A DNA stretch of 55,382 bases, taken from the NCBI GenBank assembly GCA_017642535.1, contig JAGCOW010000095.1, positions 1 through 55,382 on the forward strand, given 5' to 3'. Shown here piece after piece: positions 15,576 through 23,548 of this stretch. Position numbers and translations under genes: made by a program. Within the stretch, counting starts at the first letter, position 1; the number at the start of each line of letters is the position of its first letter. The DNA comes from Bacteroidales bacterium (GTDB lineage: Bacteria > Bacteroidota > Bacteroidia > Bacteroidales > UBA1715). The notes under the pieces are model-generated. The model was not told the origin of the DNA. It made no database searches and saw only the letters and a list, made by a program, of their open reading frames with translations.

Positions 15576-16598
15576 TTAACGAATCAAGAATTGGAATTTG
15601 TCAATGTTCTTCAACGCGATACCTGTACCGTGAGCCACAGAATGTAGTGGATCTTCGGCAACTTTGAAACGAATACCAGTTCTGCGTTGAAGTCTTTCTG
15701 CCAAACCACGCAACAAAGCTCCACCACCAGTCAACCAAATACCGTTGCTCACAATATCAGAATACAATTCTGGCGGAGTGTTTTCCAACGCCGATTGTAC
15801 GGCATTTTCGATTTGTGTCAATGGTTCATCCAAACAAGCGGCGATAGCAGCGTGAGTAATCACTTGTTCACACGGAATTGCATTCACCATGTGAGGTCCA
15901 CAAACGGTATATTCCGATGGAGGATTTACCAAATCAGGAATTGCCGCACCAACGCTCATCTTGATTTCCTCGGCAGTTCTTTCACCAATCTTAATGTTGA
16001 ATTCAGAACGAATAAATTCTTGAATCTTTGAAGTAAACACGTCGCCAGCAACTTTGATTGACTTGTCGCACACAATGCCTCCCAACGCAATCACAGCGAT
16101 TTCAGTAGTACCACCACCTATGTCAACAATCATATTTCCTTGTGCAGCTTCCACGTCCAAACCAATACCAATAGCAGCAGCCATCGGTTCGTGAATCATA
16201 TACACCTCACGACCACCAGCGTTTTCGGCAGAGTCACGAACGGCACGGAGCTCAACTTCGGTACAACCCGAAGGAATACAAACAACGATTTTCAACGATG
16301 GAGAGAAAAAGTGATTTTTCTTTTCCATCATCTTAATCATTTCGCGAATCATAATCTCCGCACACTTAAAGTCGGCAATCACACCGTCTTTCATAGGGCG
16401 AACAACGCGAATGCCAGGGTGAACACGTCCCATCATTGGACGAGCTTGGTTTCCTATGGCAACGGTCTCCGACGTATGAGCGTCCAAAGCAACCACACTC
16501 GGCTCATCAACTACTACCTTGTCATTCTGAATAATAATTGTGTTCGCCGTTCCTAAGTCTATTGCAATCTCTTGCGAGAGAAATGAAAATAATCCCAT
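15576..16598 (-). CDS. mreB: Rod shape-determining actin homolog MreB
   Basis: Actin-like ATPase filament that steers cell-wall elongation from the inner face of the membrane. It has 340 aa. The phosphate-1 loop is AIDLGTANTII (11-21), phosphate-2 is DIGGGTTEIAVI, the adenosine motif is GGGALLRGL. The N-terminal FLSQEIA amphipathic stretch can bind the membrane. It lies 13 bp downstream of purH and heads the shape-gene cluster. Confidence 0.97.
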   Translation of the reverse strand: MGLFSFLSQEIAIDLGTANTIIIQNDKVVVDEPSVVALDAHTSETVAIGNQARPMMGRVHPGIRVVRPMKDGVIADFKCAEIMIREMIKMMEKKNHFFSPSLKIVVCIPSGCTEVELRAVRDSAENAGGREVYMIHEPMAAAIGIGLDVEAAQGNMIVDIGGGTTEIAVIALGGIVCDKSIKVAGDVFTSKIQEFIRSEFNIKIGERTAEEIKMSVGAAIPDLVNPPSEYTVCGPHMVNAIPCEQVITHAAIAACLDEPLTQIENAVQSALENTPPELYSDIVSNGIWLTGGGALLRGLAERLQRRTGIRFKVAEDPLHSVAHGTGIALKNIDKFQFLIR

Positions 16599-16611
16599 CG
16601 TTTTCTATATT

Positions 16612-18201
16612 TTAATGTTTAAAATGTCTTCTACCAGTAAATACCATTGCTATGCCGAATTCGTTGCATGCGTCGATTACTTCTTCGTCGCGAATACTTC
16701 CGCCTGGCTGAACAATGTATTTAATACCAAATTCGTTGCATGCTTCCACACTGTCCTTGAATGGGAAGAATGCATCGGAAATCAATACTGAATCTTCGAT
16801 TTTGCATCCTTGTTTCAAGTTGAAACGTGGAATTGTCAATCGTTGCAAACTGTCAATACGGTTTGGCTGACCCATTCCTGCGCCAGTCAACCAATAAGAG
16901 CCATCTTCTGCTTGCGAAACAAGCGACATAGAGTTGCTCTTCAAATATTTGCAAGCTTGTGTGCCGAATTTAGCCAAATCAATTTGTTTCTCGCTGAATG
17001 TTTTACCTGTAACTGGCTTGTATTCAGTATCCATACCTTCATCTTCGTCTTGTACCAAAAGGCCACCATTTACCGAACGATACAATTTTTCGCCCGTGAT
17101 AGCAGGTTTAACTGGAGTAACCAGCACACGAAGATTTTTCTTCTTTGCCAAAATTTCTTTTGCTTCGTCGGTATAAGAAGGAGCTATCATAATTTCGATG
17201 AATTTGCCCGTGAACCAGTTTGCAATTTCAGCATCAACTTCGCTTGTGAAGCAAACGATTCCACCGTACGCGCTCACAGGGTCGCCAGCCCAAGCCAATT
17301 CCAACGCACGCATCGGAGAGCTTGCAACTGCCAAGCCACAAGGGTTCAGGTGTTTTACAACCGAAACAGCCACTTTGTTAGGCACATTTTCCACCGAATT
17401 ATATGCATCGCTCGCCGATTTCCAAGCAGCGTCGGCATCAAGCATGTTGTTGTACGAAATTTCCTTTCCTTGCAGACAAGGAGAATTTGCCAACGTGTGT
17501 TCCAATTTTGTATTTGCGAACTGATAGAACACGGCCTTTTGGTGTGGGTTTTCGCCGTAACGAAGAACCTTACCGTTGGTCAAGCTGATTTTCTCAGAAC
17601 CTTCGTTTCCTTGATTGAAATAGTTGAAAATAGCCGAATCGTAGTGCGAAGAAACGTTGAATGCGTCACACGCAAAACTTTTTCTATCTTCAATTGAACT
17701 AACGCCTTGTTTTTCAGCCAACAAAGCATCGAGTTTGCCATATTGTTGTTTTGAAGCAACAATAATCACATCCTTGAAATTCTTTGCCGCAGCACGAATC
17801 AAAGAAATTCCGCCAATGTCGATTTTCTCAATAATGTCTTGTTCTGCCGCACCCGAAGCAACTGTTTGTTCAAATGGGTACAAGTCAACAATCACCAAAT
17901 CAATTTCAGGAATTTGATATTGTGTCATTTGAGCTTGGTCGCCTTCGTTATCGCGACGAGCCAAAATTCCTCCAAAAACTTTTGGATGAAGCGTTTTTAC
18001 ACGACCGCCGAGAATCGACGGATATGAAGTTAAACTTTCAACTGGGGTAACAGTACATCCCAAACTTTCCAAGAACGTTTGCGTTCCTCCCGTTGAATAA
18101 AAAGTTATACCTAATTCTTTCAATTTCAGTACGATGCTATCCAAGCCATCCTTGTGATAGACTGAAATTAACGCTGATTTGATTTTTTTATCTGCACTCA
18201 T
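16612..18201 (-). CDS. purH: Bifunctional AICAR transformylase / IMP cyclohydrolase
   Basis: Catalyses the last two steps of purine biosynthesis: formylation of AICAR with 10-formyl-THF, then ring closure to IMP. The protein is 529 aa. The N-terminal cyclohydrolase domain has STGGT (36-40) and GGRVKTLHP (65-73); the transformylase domain has the catalytic KHLNPCG with Lys283 and His284. The C-terminus has DSVEACNEFGI and QPGGSIRD. It stands first in a run with mreBCD, mrdA and rodA, 13 bp before mreB, and a TATTTTTG -7 element precedes it at 18224-18231, so shape genes may share its promoter. Confidence 0.97.
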   Translation of the reverse strand: MSADKKIKSALISVYHKDGLDSIVLKLKELGITFYSTGGTQTFLESLGCTVTPVESLTSYPSILGGRVKTLHPKVFGGILARRDNEGDQAQMTQYQIPEIDLVIVDLYPFEQTVASGAAEQDIIEKIDIGGISLIRAAAKNFKDVIIVASKQQYGKLDALLAEKQGVSSIEDRKSFACDAFNVSSHYDSAIFNYFNQGNEGSEKISLTNGKVLRYGENPHQKAVFYQFANTKLEHTLANSPCLQGKEISYNNMLDADAAWKSASDAYNSVENVPNKVAVSVVKHLNPCGLAVASSPMRALELAWAGDPVSAYGGIVCFTSEVDAEIANWFTGKFIEIMIAPSYTDEAKEILAKKKNLRVLVTPVKPAITGEKLYRSVNGGLLVQDEDEGMDTEYKPVTGKTFSEKQIDLAKFGTQACKYLKSNSMSLVSQAEDGSYWLTGAGMGQPNRIDSLQRLTIPRFNLKQGCKIEDSVLISDAFFPFKDSVEACNEFGIKYIVQPGGSIRDEEVIDACNEFGIAMVFTGRRHFKH

Positions 18202-18223
18202 TATATTGAATTTTGACTCCGAA

Positions 18224-18231
18224 CAAAAATA
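18224..18231 (-). promoter_or_regulatory. -7 element for purH and probably the mre run
   Basis: TATTTTTG on the minus strand, 23 bp upstream of the purH ATG. No other good -7 element or terminator was noticed in the small gaps down to rodA. Confidence 0.5.
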
Positions 18232-18234
18232 AAA

Positions 18235-19233
18235 TTATTCCGTTTTAAATACATATTTCCTCACATAAATATTTGTCCCCTCTTCCAAGGTATTGTCAAC
18301 GTTGGCTTTATTGATTTTAGCCAAGCGATTTGCCTGCATTCCGTACAATTGCGAAATGGTGTAGAACGTCTCACCTGCACGAACCGTATGCGTCGTATAT
18401 TTGCTATCGGCACGCAAAGATTTTTGTTCGATATAGACCATCGTGCCTTCCTTCAAATCCTGTCCTGCCTTGAAATCGTTGCAAGCATACAATTTCCACA
18501 TTGGAATACCAAAACGACGTGATATTTGAAATATTGTTTCGTTTTTCTGCAAAATCACAAATTTCTTTCCGTTGTTTTTGTACACTTTGGTGTTGTGTTT
18601 CGTAGCAATCGGTTCATTAGTCCACGGCGTTGGCGGAGCAATTGTTGACTTAGGAGCGTCACCTTTTACGACAAGGTCCTCTGGTTCTTTTTCTTTCTTT
18701 GAATTTTCCTTGAACTGTTCAGGCGTCATAGTGTCGTATTTCTGCAACTGGAAATCCTCTATGATTTTTATCAACAACTTGGGATATTCAGGATTTGTTG
18801 CATATCCGGCACGTTTTAGACCGTACGCCCACGAAGTATAGTCATTTTTGTCAAATTCAAACAAAAACGCATATCGTTGACCGTTGCGAAGAAAGTTTGA
18901 ATGGTCGATGTACGAGTCATACACTTCGTTATACACACGAAAACATTCGCCTTTGGCATCATCGTCGTGATAAATGCGCTTACCTTGCCAACTACTATGA
19001 CATTTTATGCCAAAATGATTGTTCGACGCAATTGCCAAATCACTATTGCCATTGCTTGATTCCAGACATGCCTGAGCCAAGGTGATGCTGGCAGGAATAC
19101 CCGTTCTTTGCATTTCCATAACAGCAAGTTGGGCATATTTCTGAATATATTCCTCACGTGACAGCTTCGCATTTTGGGCGAATGCCACCAAACAGCAACA
19201 TGCTACAACAAGGAAAGCGAGTATTCTCTTCAT
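18235..19233 (-). CDS. Secreted glucosaminidase-domain protein with two LysM domains
   Basis: Cell-wall hydrolase of the GH73 (FlgJ/Bax) type, likely cleaving GlcNAc-MurNAc bonds, 332 aa. The signal peptide MKRILAFLVVACCCLVAFAQ is followed by the catalytic domain (about 25-175): IPASITLAQACLESSNGNSD, with the Glu in LESSNG as the expected acid, and FGIKCHSSWQG. A Pro/Thr-rich linker leads to two LysM modules, about 225-272 and 282-329 (HTVRAGETFYTISQLYGM), which bind peptidoglycan. A TAACTTTG -7 element lies at 19270-19277. Confidence 0.92.
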   Translation of the reverse strand: MKRILAFLVVACCCLVAFAQNAKLSREEYIQKYAQLAVMEMQRTGIPASITLAQACLESSNGNSDLAIASNNHFGIKCHSSWQGKRIYHDDDAKGECFRVYNEVYDSYIDHSNFLRNGQRYAFLFEFDKNDYTSWAYGLKRAGYATNPEYPKLLIKIIEDFQLQKYDTMTPEQFKENSKKEKEPEDLVVKGDAPKSTIAPPTPWTNEPIATKHNTKVYKNNGKKFVILQKNETIFQISRRFGIPMWKLYACNDFKAGQDLKEGTMVYIEQKSLRADSKYTTHTVRAGETFYTISQLYGMQANRLAKINKANVDNTLEEGTNIYVRKYVFKTE

Positions 19234-19269
19234 TTGAATGCTTGATTAAAAGACCACTTTAAACGCCCC

Positions 19270-19277
19270 CAAAGTTA
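19270..19277 (-). promoter_or_regulatory. -7 element for the LysM glucosaminidase gene
   Basis: The minus strand reads TAACTTTG, 37 bp before the ATG at 19233, in the 129-bp gap after the pseudouridine synthase gene. Confidence 0.45.
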
Positions 19278-19362
19278 GTGAAGCTCTCGTATTTTTTTGA
19301 GCATTTTCACAAAAGAATTGCACAAGTTATTAGCAATTATTGCAAATGATTTTCAACAACTA

Positions 19363-20043
19363 TCACAAACTCTCCGAAAGGGCTTTCCACAAATTGTCTT
19401 CGGGGACTGGAGCGGTGATTTTTATTGATTCTTTGGTAACTGGATGAATAAATTCCACGGAACGGGCATGAAGCGAAATGCCACCATCTTTGTTACTCCG
19501 TTCTGCCCCGTATTTCAAATCGCCTTTTATCGGACAACCCATATGCGAGAGTTGGCAACGAATCTGATGATGTCGTCCCGTATGTAGGTCTATTTCAAGT
19601 AGATGATAGTTCTCTGAAGATGCAATGAGCGAATAACTCAGCCGTGCAAGTTTTGCATCCTTGGCATCTTTTTGACACACAAACGATTTATTCTTTTTCG
19701 CATCACGACGAATATAGTCTTCAAGCGTGGCTGATTCAACTTTAGGACGATTTTTAACGATTGCCCAATACGTTTTCTTGATTTCCTTTGAACGAAATTG
19801 CTCATTAAGGCGTGTCAACGCCTTGCTCGTGCGGGCAAACACTACCACGCCGCTCACAGGTCGGTCAATTCTATGCACCGCATTCAGAAAAACAGCACCG
19901 GGTTTATTGTATTTGATTTTGATATACTGCTTCGCCAAATCCTCGAGAGCCACATCGCCCGTCGTATCGGCTTGCACAAGCATATTGTTCGGTTTGTTCG
20001 CAACCAGAATATGATTATCCTCGTATAAAACTTGAAAATCCAT
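19363..20043 (-). CDS. RluA-family RNA pseudouridine synthase
   Basis: Isomerises uridine to pseudouridine in RNA, probably rRNA or tRNA. The protein is 226 aa and lacks an S4 domain, as in the short RluA/YciL-like members. The catalytic motif is HRIDRPVSGVVVFARTSKA with Asp60. HTGRHHQIRCQL and the final LHARSVEF match the family. The start ATG overlaps the panB stop (TAATG), so panB and this gene are coupled. The exact target site cannot be read from sequence. Confidence 0.93.
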   Translation of the reverse strand: MDFQVLYEDNHILVANKPNNMLVQADTTGDVALEDLAKQYIKIKYNKPGAVFLNAVHRIDRPVSGVVVFARTSKALTRLNEQFRSKEIKKTYWAIVKNRPKVESATLEDYIRRDAKKNKSFVCQKDAKDAKLARLSYSLIASSENYHLLEIDLHTGRHHQIRCQLSHMGCPIKGDLKYGAERSNKDGGISLHARSVEFIHPVTKESIKITAPVPEDNLWKALSESL

Positions 20044-20867
20044 TAATATTGCTCGTTTTCGTTAGGAAAATCACCCGATTTCACATCTCCTATATAACCT
20101 TTTGTTGCTTCTGTTATCACAGAAAACAAATCGGCGTACCGACGCAAGAATCGAGGGGAAAAATCCTTGTTGATTCCCAACATATCGTGCAACACAAGCA
20201 CTTGACCGTCAACACCGCCACCTGCTCCAATGCCTATAATAGGAATTTTCACTTCTTTGGCAATTTTTTCAGCCAAAACGGCAGGAACTTTTTCTATCAC
20301 GATGGCGAAACAGCCCGCTTCTTCCAATTTATGGGCGTCGGAAATCAGTTTTTTTGCTTCTGCTTCCTCTTGAGCACGCACGGCATACGTTCCGAACTTA
20401 TTGATTGACTGTGGCGTAAGACCAAGATGTCCCATTACTGGAATTCCTGCGGTAATAATTCGTTTTATTGAATCGATTATTTCTTCACCGCCTTCCATTT
20501 TTACTGCTCCACAGCCAGTTTCCTTCATTATTCTCACCGCCGAATGGAGCGCTTCAATCGGGTCGCTTTGGTACGAACCAAACGGCAAGTCAACAACAAT
20601 CAACGCACGATTTACCGCCCGTTGTACCGACGCTGCGTGATAAATCATCTGATCCAACGTGATTGGCAACGTGGTGACATTTCCCGCCATCACATTTGAA
20701 GCAGAATCACCTACAAGAATCACGTCGATTCCCGCTTGATCCAAAATTTTTGCCAAAGAATAATCGTAGGCAGTAAGCATTGAAATCTTCTCGCCACGCT
20801 GTTTCATTGCTTGCAAAACGTGCGTGGTAACTACTTTTTCGGAAATTGTATTCGCTGTTGACATCAT
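20043..20867 (-). CDS. panB: 3-Methyl-2-oxobutanoate hydroxymethyltransferase
   Basis: First committed step of pantothenate (coenzyme A) synthesis, adding a hydroxymethyl group from 5,10-methylene-THF to alpha-ketoisovalerate. It has 274 aa. Recognisable segments are [28 protein letters not shown] (metal-binding Asp), [21 protein letters not shown] and GIGAGG. A TACCTTTG -7 element at 20882-20889 precedes it, so it may be transcribed apart from the bactofilin group upstream. Two ATG codons lie at the start (20867 and 20864). Confidence 0.96.
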   Translation of the reverse strand: MMSTANTISEKVVTTHVLQAMKQRGEKISMLTAYDYSLAKILDQAGIDVILVGDSASNVMAGNVTTLPITLDQMIYHAASVQRAVNRALIVVDLPFGSYQSDPIEALHSAVRIMKETGCGAVKMEGGEEIIDSIKRIITAGIPVMGHLGLTPQSINKFGTYAVRAQEEAEAKKLISDAHKLEEAGCFAIVIEKVPAVLAEKIAKEVKIPIIGIGAGGGVDGQVLVLHDMLGINKDFSPRFLRRYADLFSVITEATKGYIGDVKSGDFPNENEQY

Positions 20868-20881
20868 TAATAAATTTAAAG

Positions 20882-20889
20882 CAAAGGTA
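20882..20889 (-). promoter_or_regulatory. -7 element for panB
   Basis: TACCTTTG on the minus strand, 15 bp before the panB ATG, in the 46-bp gap after the membrane protein gene. Confidence 0.5.
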
Positions 20890-20913
20890 CATTTTTCATT
20901 GTGTTAATGGCAA

Positions 20914-21297
20914 TTACTTCTGCATTTTTTCTCGAGATGAAAAAAATGAGAATTCAATGAACACATACAAGAAAAACAAACCAACAATAAATAAACCGTA
21001 AAATAACTTAAATTCTTTGGAGGAAACCTCATCAAACCATAACAATGGTATGGTTAAAAATAAATAACACAAAAACTTAATCGTTCGTATGACGATGATT
21101 TTAAATATACTTGACTTGTCCTGTTTTTTTGTCAAAAAGACAAATGCCAATTCCCCAAGCATATTCACAATAGAAAATGCAGAAATAAGTGTAAGAGTAT
21201 ATTTGAGCGTTTCCTTTGGTGAAAGGATAATGCCAAGAAAGAACAAAATTGCGTATATAAAACAATGTATCGTTGCCCGACGAAGAAAGAAATTCAT
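20914..21297 (-). CDS. Small membrane protein, possibly AtpI-like
   Basis: A 127-aa protein with four hydrophobic segments (about residues 10-28, 33-54, 66-86, 98-116), with Lys/Arg-rich loops between. Its position directly after atpZ, with an ATGA overlap (21294-21297), is where Bacteroidetes ATP synthase clusters carry an AtpI-like protein that helps assemble the c-ring. Sequence alone does not settle this. The expected atpB, atpE and atpF do not follow; panB does. Confidence 0.6.
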   Translation of the reverse strand: MNFFLRRATIHCFIYAILFFLGIILSPKETLKYTLTLISAFSIVNMLGELAFVFLTKKQDKSSIFKIIVIRTIKFLCYLFLTIPLLWFDEVSSKEFKLFYGLFIVGLFFLYVFIEFSFFSSREKMQK

Positions 21298-21503
21298 TTT
21301 CCTAACTTTATAAAATCCTTAATCGCCAAATATATTGCGGCAAACACTGCCACGAGAGAACAGACAATTGTGAAAACCTGATTTTCGTTTTCAAAAACCT
21401 CATCTAATTTCTGTCCGCCGAAAACACCAACAAGGATTACGGCCAACATTTCTATACCGATATTGGTATATTTTATAAAATTGTTGATGTTATTTTTTTT
21501 CAA
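21294..21503 (-). CDS. atpZ: AtpZ/AtpI-family protein
   Basis: A 69-aa protein with two membrane helices (about 17-33 and 43-62). The first helix ends FGGQKLDEVF, the G-G-x-x-L-D signature of the AtpZ family, associated with F-type ATP synthase and ion supply to it. The only plausible start is a TTG at 21503, since the next Met is residue 19 inside the first helix. That start overlaps the end of the bactofilin gene by 14 bp. It overlaps the next gene by ATGA. Confidence 0.78.
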   Translation of the reverse strand: MKKNNINNFIKYTNIGIEMLAVILVGVFGGQKLDEVFENENQVFTIVCSLVAVFAAIYLAIKDFIKLGK

Positions 21504-21855
21504 CTGTCGCGTCTTTTTCGCCGTTCATTTTGCATGTGCCGGTAAAAATTGCTCCTGGCTCAATGGCAAGTTTTGTCGTGATAATGTCGCCAAGGAATTT
21601 AGCGGTTGCACGCAACGACAACAAATCCTTTATGGTAAGTTTTCCGTTAACAGAACCTTCTACGTCACAATTTTGACATGTAATCTCGCCTTTTACATCG
21701 CCAGTCTTACCAACGACAATCTTGCCTTTTGCCGTTAAGTTTCCCGACAAAACGCCATCAATTCTCATATCGCTATCGCAGGTAATATCACCGTTAATAA
21801 CGGTTCCCGATGTAATCAAGTTTGTTGAAAATGCTCCGTTTTCAGATTTTCCCAT
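21490..21855 (-). CDS. Bactofilin family polymer-forming cytoskeletal protein
   Basis: A 121-aa self-polymerising scaffold with a right-handed beta-helix made of short hydrophobic repeats: NLITSGTVINGDITCDSDMR, RIDGVLSGNLTAKGKIVVG, GDVKGEITCQNCDVEGSVNG. Short polar tails flank the core. In Bacteroidetes bactofilin often begins the ATP-synthase-assembly string with atpZ. A TATATTTG -7 element lies at 21876-21883. Bactofilins act in cell shape or wall enzyme placement, which fits other genes here, but this one's role is unknown. Confidence 0.92.
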   Translation of the reverse strand: MGKSENGAFSTNLITSGTVINGDITCDSDMRIDGVLSGNLTAKGKIVVGKTGDVKGEITCQNCDVEGSVNGKLTIKDLLSLRATAKFLGDIITTKLAIEPGAIFTGTCKMNGEKDATVEKK

Positions 21856-21875
21856 ATTTGTAATTTTTTAGTGTG

Positions 21876-21883
21876 CAAATATA
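21876..21883 (-). promoter_or_regulatory. -7 element for the bactofilin-atpZ group
   Basis: TATATTTG on the minus strand, an exact strong match, 21 bp before the ATG at 21855. Confidence 0.55.
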
Positions 21884-22004
21884 CAAAAAATCCTTGAAAG
21901 AAAATGTAGTTTTCTTGTTTTTATGCAAAAACGATTCTCTCATTCTTGTTATTCTTCATTGCATTAAGTTTTTCAATATCTTTGTTGCCGAAAATTCTAT
22001 TTCA

Positions 22005-22589
22005 ATGAAAGCGTGCCATTCGTGCATATTATTACTTGTATTGTTTTTTTCCCACTTTTCGGGCAAAGCACAACGTCTGGAATACGCCTATTGGGAAACC
22101 TACGGACAATATGTACCTTTGGCAGTTGCCGAGTTTGGTGGTTGCGTCGGATTAGACGCACACGATACGTTTTGGTTGCGTTCGTTCAAAATCGGGACTG
22201 CATTTGTGTCGGAATTTATCATCGTGAAATCATTGAAATCTGTAATTGACGAGGAACGACCCGACGGACGGAGTAATAATTCATTCCCTTCGGGACATAC
22301 AGCCACGGCTTTCAACGGTGCGGAACTGGTACGATACGAATACGGTACGTGGTGGGGCGTAGGGGCATACACGTTGGCAACGGCTGTGGGCTTGTCGAGA
22401 GTATATCATAAACGACATTATATTTGGGACGTGGGAGCAGGAGCATTGTGTGGCGTGCTTTCTGCACGAATCGGCATACAAACCGTTTCAAAAATCAAGG
22501 AGAAACGAGATTCAAAAATTGAAGATATTTCGTTCTCCCCCGTTTTTTCACCGCATAACGTGGGTTGTCATCTTTCATTGTTGTTTTAG
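22005..22589 (+). CDS. PAP2-family membrane-linked phosphatase
   Basis: Acid phosphatase of the PAP2 superfamily, 194 aa from the chosen start. The three signature motifs are present: K-x6-RP in KSVIDEERP, PSGH in NSFPSGHTATAF, and SRxxxxxHxxxD in SRVYHKRHYIWDVGAG. Likely substrates are lipid phosphates such as undecaprenyl pyrophosphate or phosphatidic acid derivatives; which is not determinable. ATG 22005 is chosen because a signal peptide (MKACHSCILLLVLFFSHFSGKAQ) begins there; a longer frame from 21873 overlaps the bactofilin promoter. Confidence 0.85.
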   Translation: MKACHSCILLLVLFFSHFSGKAQRLEYAYWETYGQYVPLAVAEFGGCVGLDAHDTFWLRSFKIGTAFVSEFIIVKSLKSVIDEERPDGRSNNSFPSGHTATAFNGAELVRYEYGTWWGVGAYTLATAVGLSRVYHKRHYIWDVGAGALCGVLSARIGIQTVSKIKEKRDSKIEDISFSPVFSPHNVGCHLSLLF

Positions 22590-22598
22590 TATTCCATT

Positions 22599-22626
22599 CT
22601 TAATTCTTAACTTTTAATTTTTAATT
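22599..22626 (+). repeat. AT-rich intergenic repeat, copy 2
   Basis: A TTAA/TTTTAATT-rich run between the phosphatase stop and the next promoter, similar to 4423-4444 with short insertions. It is probably one of the low-complexity intergenic sequences spread in this genome. Confidence 0.4.
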
Positions 22627-22633
22627 ATATTTG
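22626..22633 (+). promoter_or_regulatory. -7 element for the methyltransferase gene
   Basis: TATATTTG, an exact TAnnTTTG match, 23 bp before the ATG at 22657. Confidence 0.55.
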
Positions 22634-22656
22634 TCGAATGAAGTAATAATGTTCGT

Positions 22657-23538
22657 ATGATTTATTTGACTCCAACGCATTGGAACGACTATCGTTTGAT
22701 AGATTCCGGAAATTTTGAAAAACTTGAACAATTCGGTTCTGTAATTACCCGTCGCCCCGAACCACAAGCCGTTTGGGACAAATCACTCTCAGAATCGGAA
22801 TGGCAAAAACGTTCCATAATAGACTTCGTGGCTCGTTCAAGCAACAGTGGCGATTGGATTAAGCATAAACCTATTTCCGACAGCTGGACATTAAAGTATA
22901 ACTACTTAAATTTAACGTGCAACCTTAAATTTACATCTTTCAAGCATGTGGGAATTTTTCCTGAACAAGCAGTAAATTGGGACTATATTTCGTCAATTTG
23001 TAAAGCTAACAAAGGACTGAAAGTATTGAATCTTTTTGGTTACACAGGTATTGCTTCGGTTGCCGCTCGTGCTGCCGGAGCCGATGTTACACATCTTGAT
23101 TCGGTGAAACAAGTGGTTTCGTGGACGAAGCAGAATATGGAAAGTTCTGGGCTTGACAATATTCGTTGGATAGTGGAAGATGCACGAAAATTTGTTGCTA
23201 AAGAAGTGAAACGAGGCAATCTTTATAATGGTATCATTATGGACCCGCCTGCGTTTGGTCGTGGTGCAAATGGTGAAGATTGGAAACTTGAACGTGATTT
23301 GAACGCATTATTAAAAGACGTGGAGAAAATTCTTGACAAACAAAAGTTTTTCTTCATTCTCAACACGTATTCACTTGGCTTTTCGGCATTTATACTTGAA
23401 AATTTGGTAAACGAGATTTTCAAGAACCATAAAGCCGATAAAGAATTTGGAGAATTATATTTGGAAGACGATTTCAAGAAAAAACTGCCCCTTGGCGTGA
23501 TTGCTCGTTTTACCAATCTTCCATACAAAAGCAACTAA
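22657..23538 (+). CDS. Class I SAM-dependent methyltransferase, RlmI/RlmK-like
   Basis: A 293-aa cytoplasmic methyltransferase. The SAM-binding motif I is VLNLFGYTGIASVAARAAGA, the acidic loop is HLDSVKQVV, and motif IV is MDPPAFGRG, typical of enzymes that methylate carbon-5 of cytosine or other bases in rRNA. I expect a 23S rRNA target by family, though an N-terminal PUA domain is not clear here. It is convergent with the LtaS-like gene, with 10 bp between the stops. Confidence 0.85.
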   Translation: MIYLTPTHWNDYRLIDSGNFEKLEQFGSVITRRPEPQAVWDKSLSESEWQKRSIIDFVARSSNSGDWIKHKPISDSWTLKYNYLNLTCNLKFTSFKHVGIFPEQAVNWDYISSICKANKGLKVLNLFGYTGIASVAARAAGADVTHLDSVKQVVSWTKQNMESSGLDNIRWIVEDARKFVAKEVKRGNLYNGIIMDPPAFGRGANGEDWKLERDLNALLKDVEKILDKQKFFFILNTYSLGFSAFILENLVNEIFKNHKADKEFGELYLEDDFKKKLPLGVIARFTNLPYKSN

Positions 23539-23548
23539 ATTACTTTCT

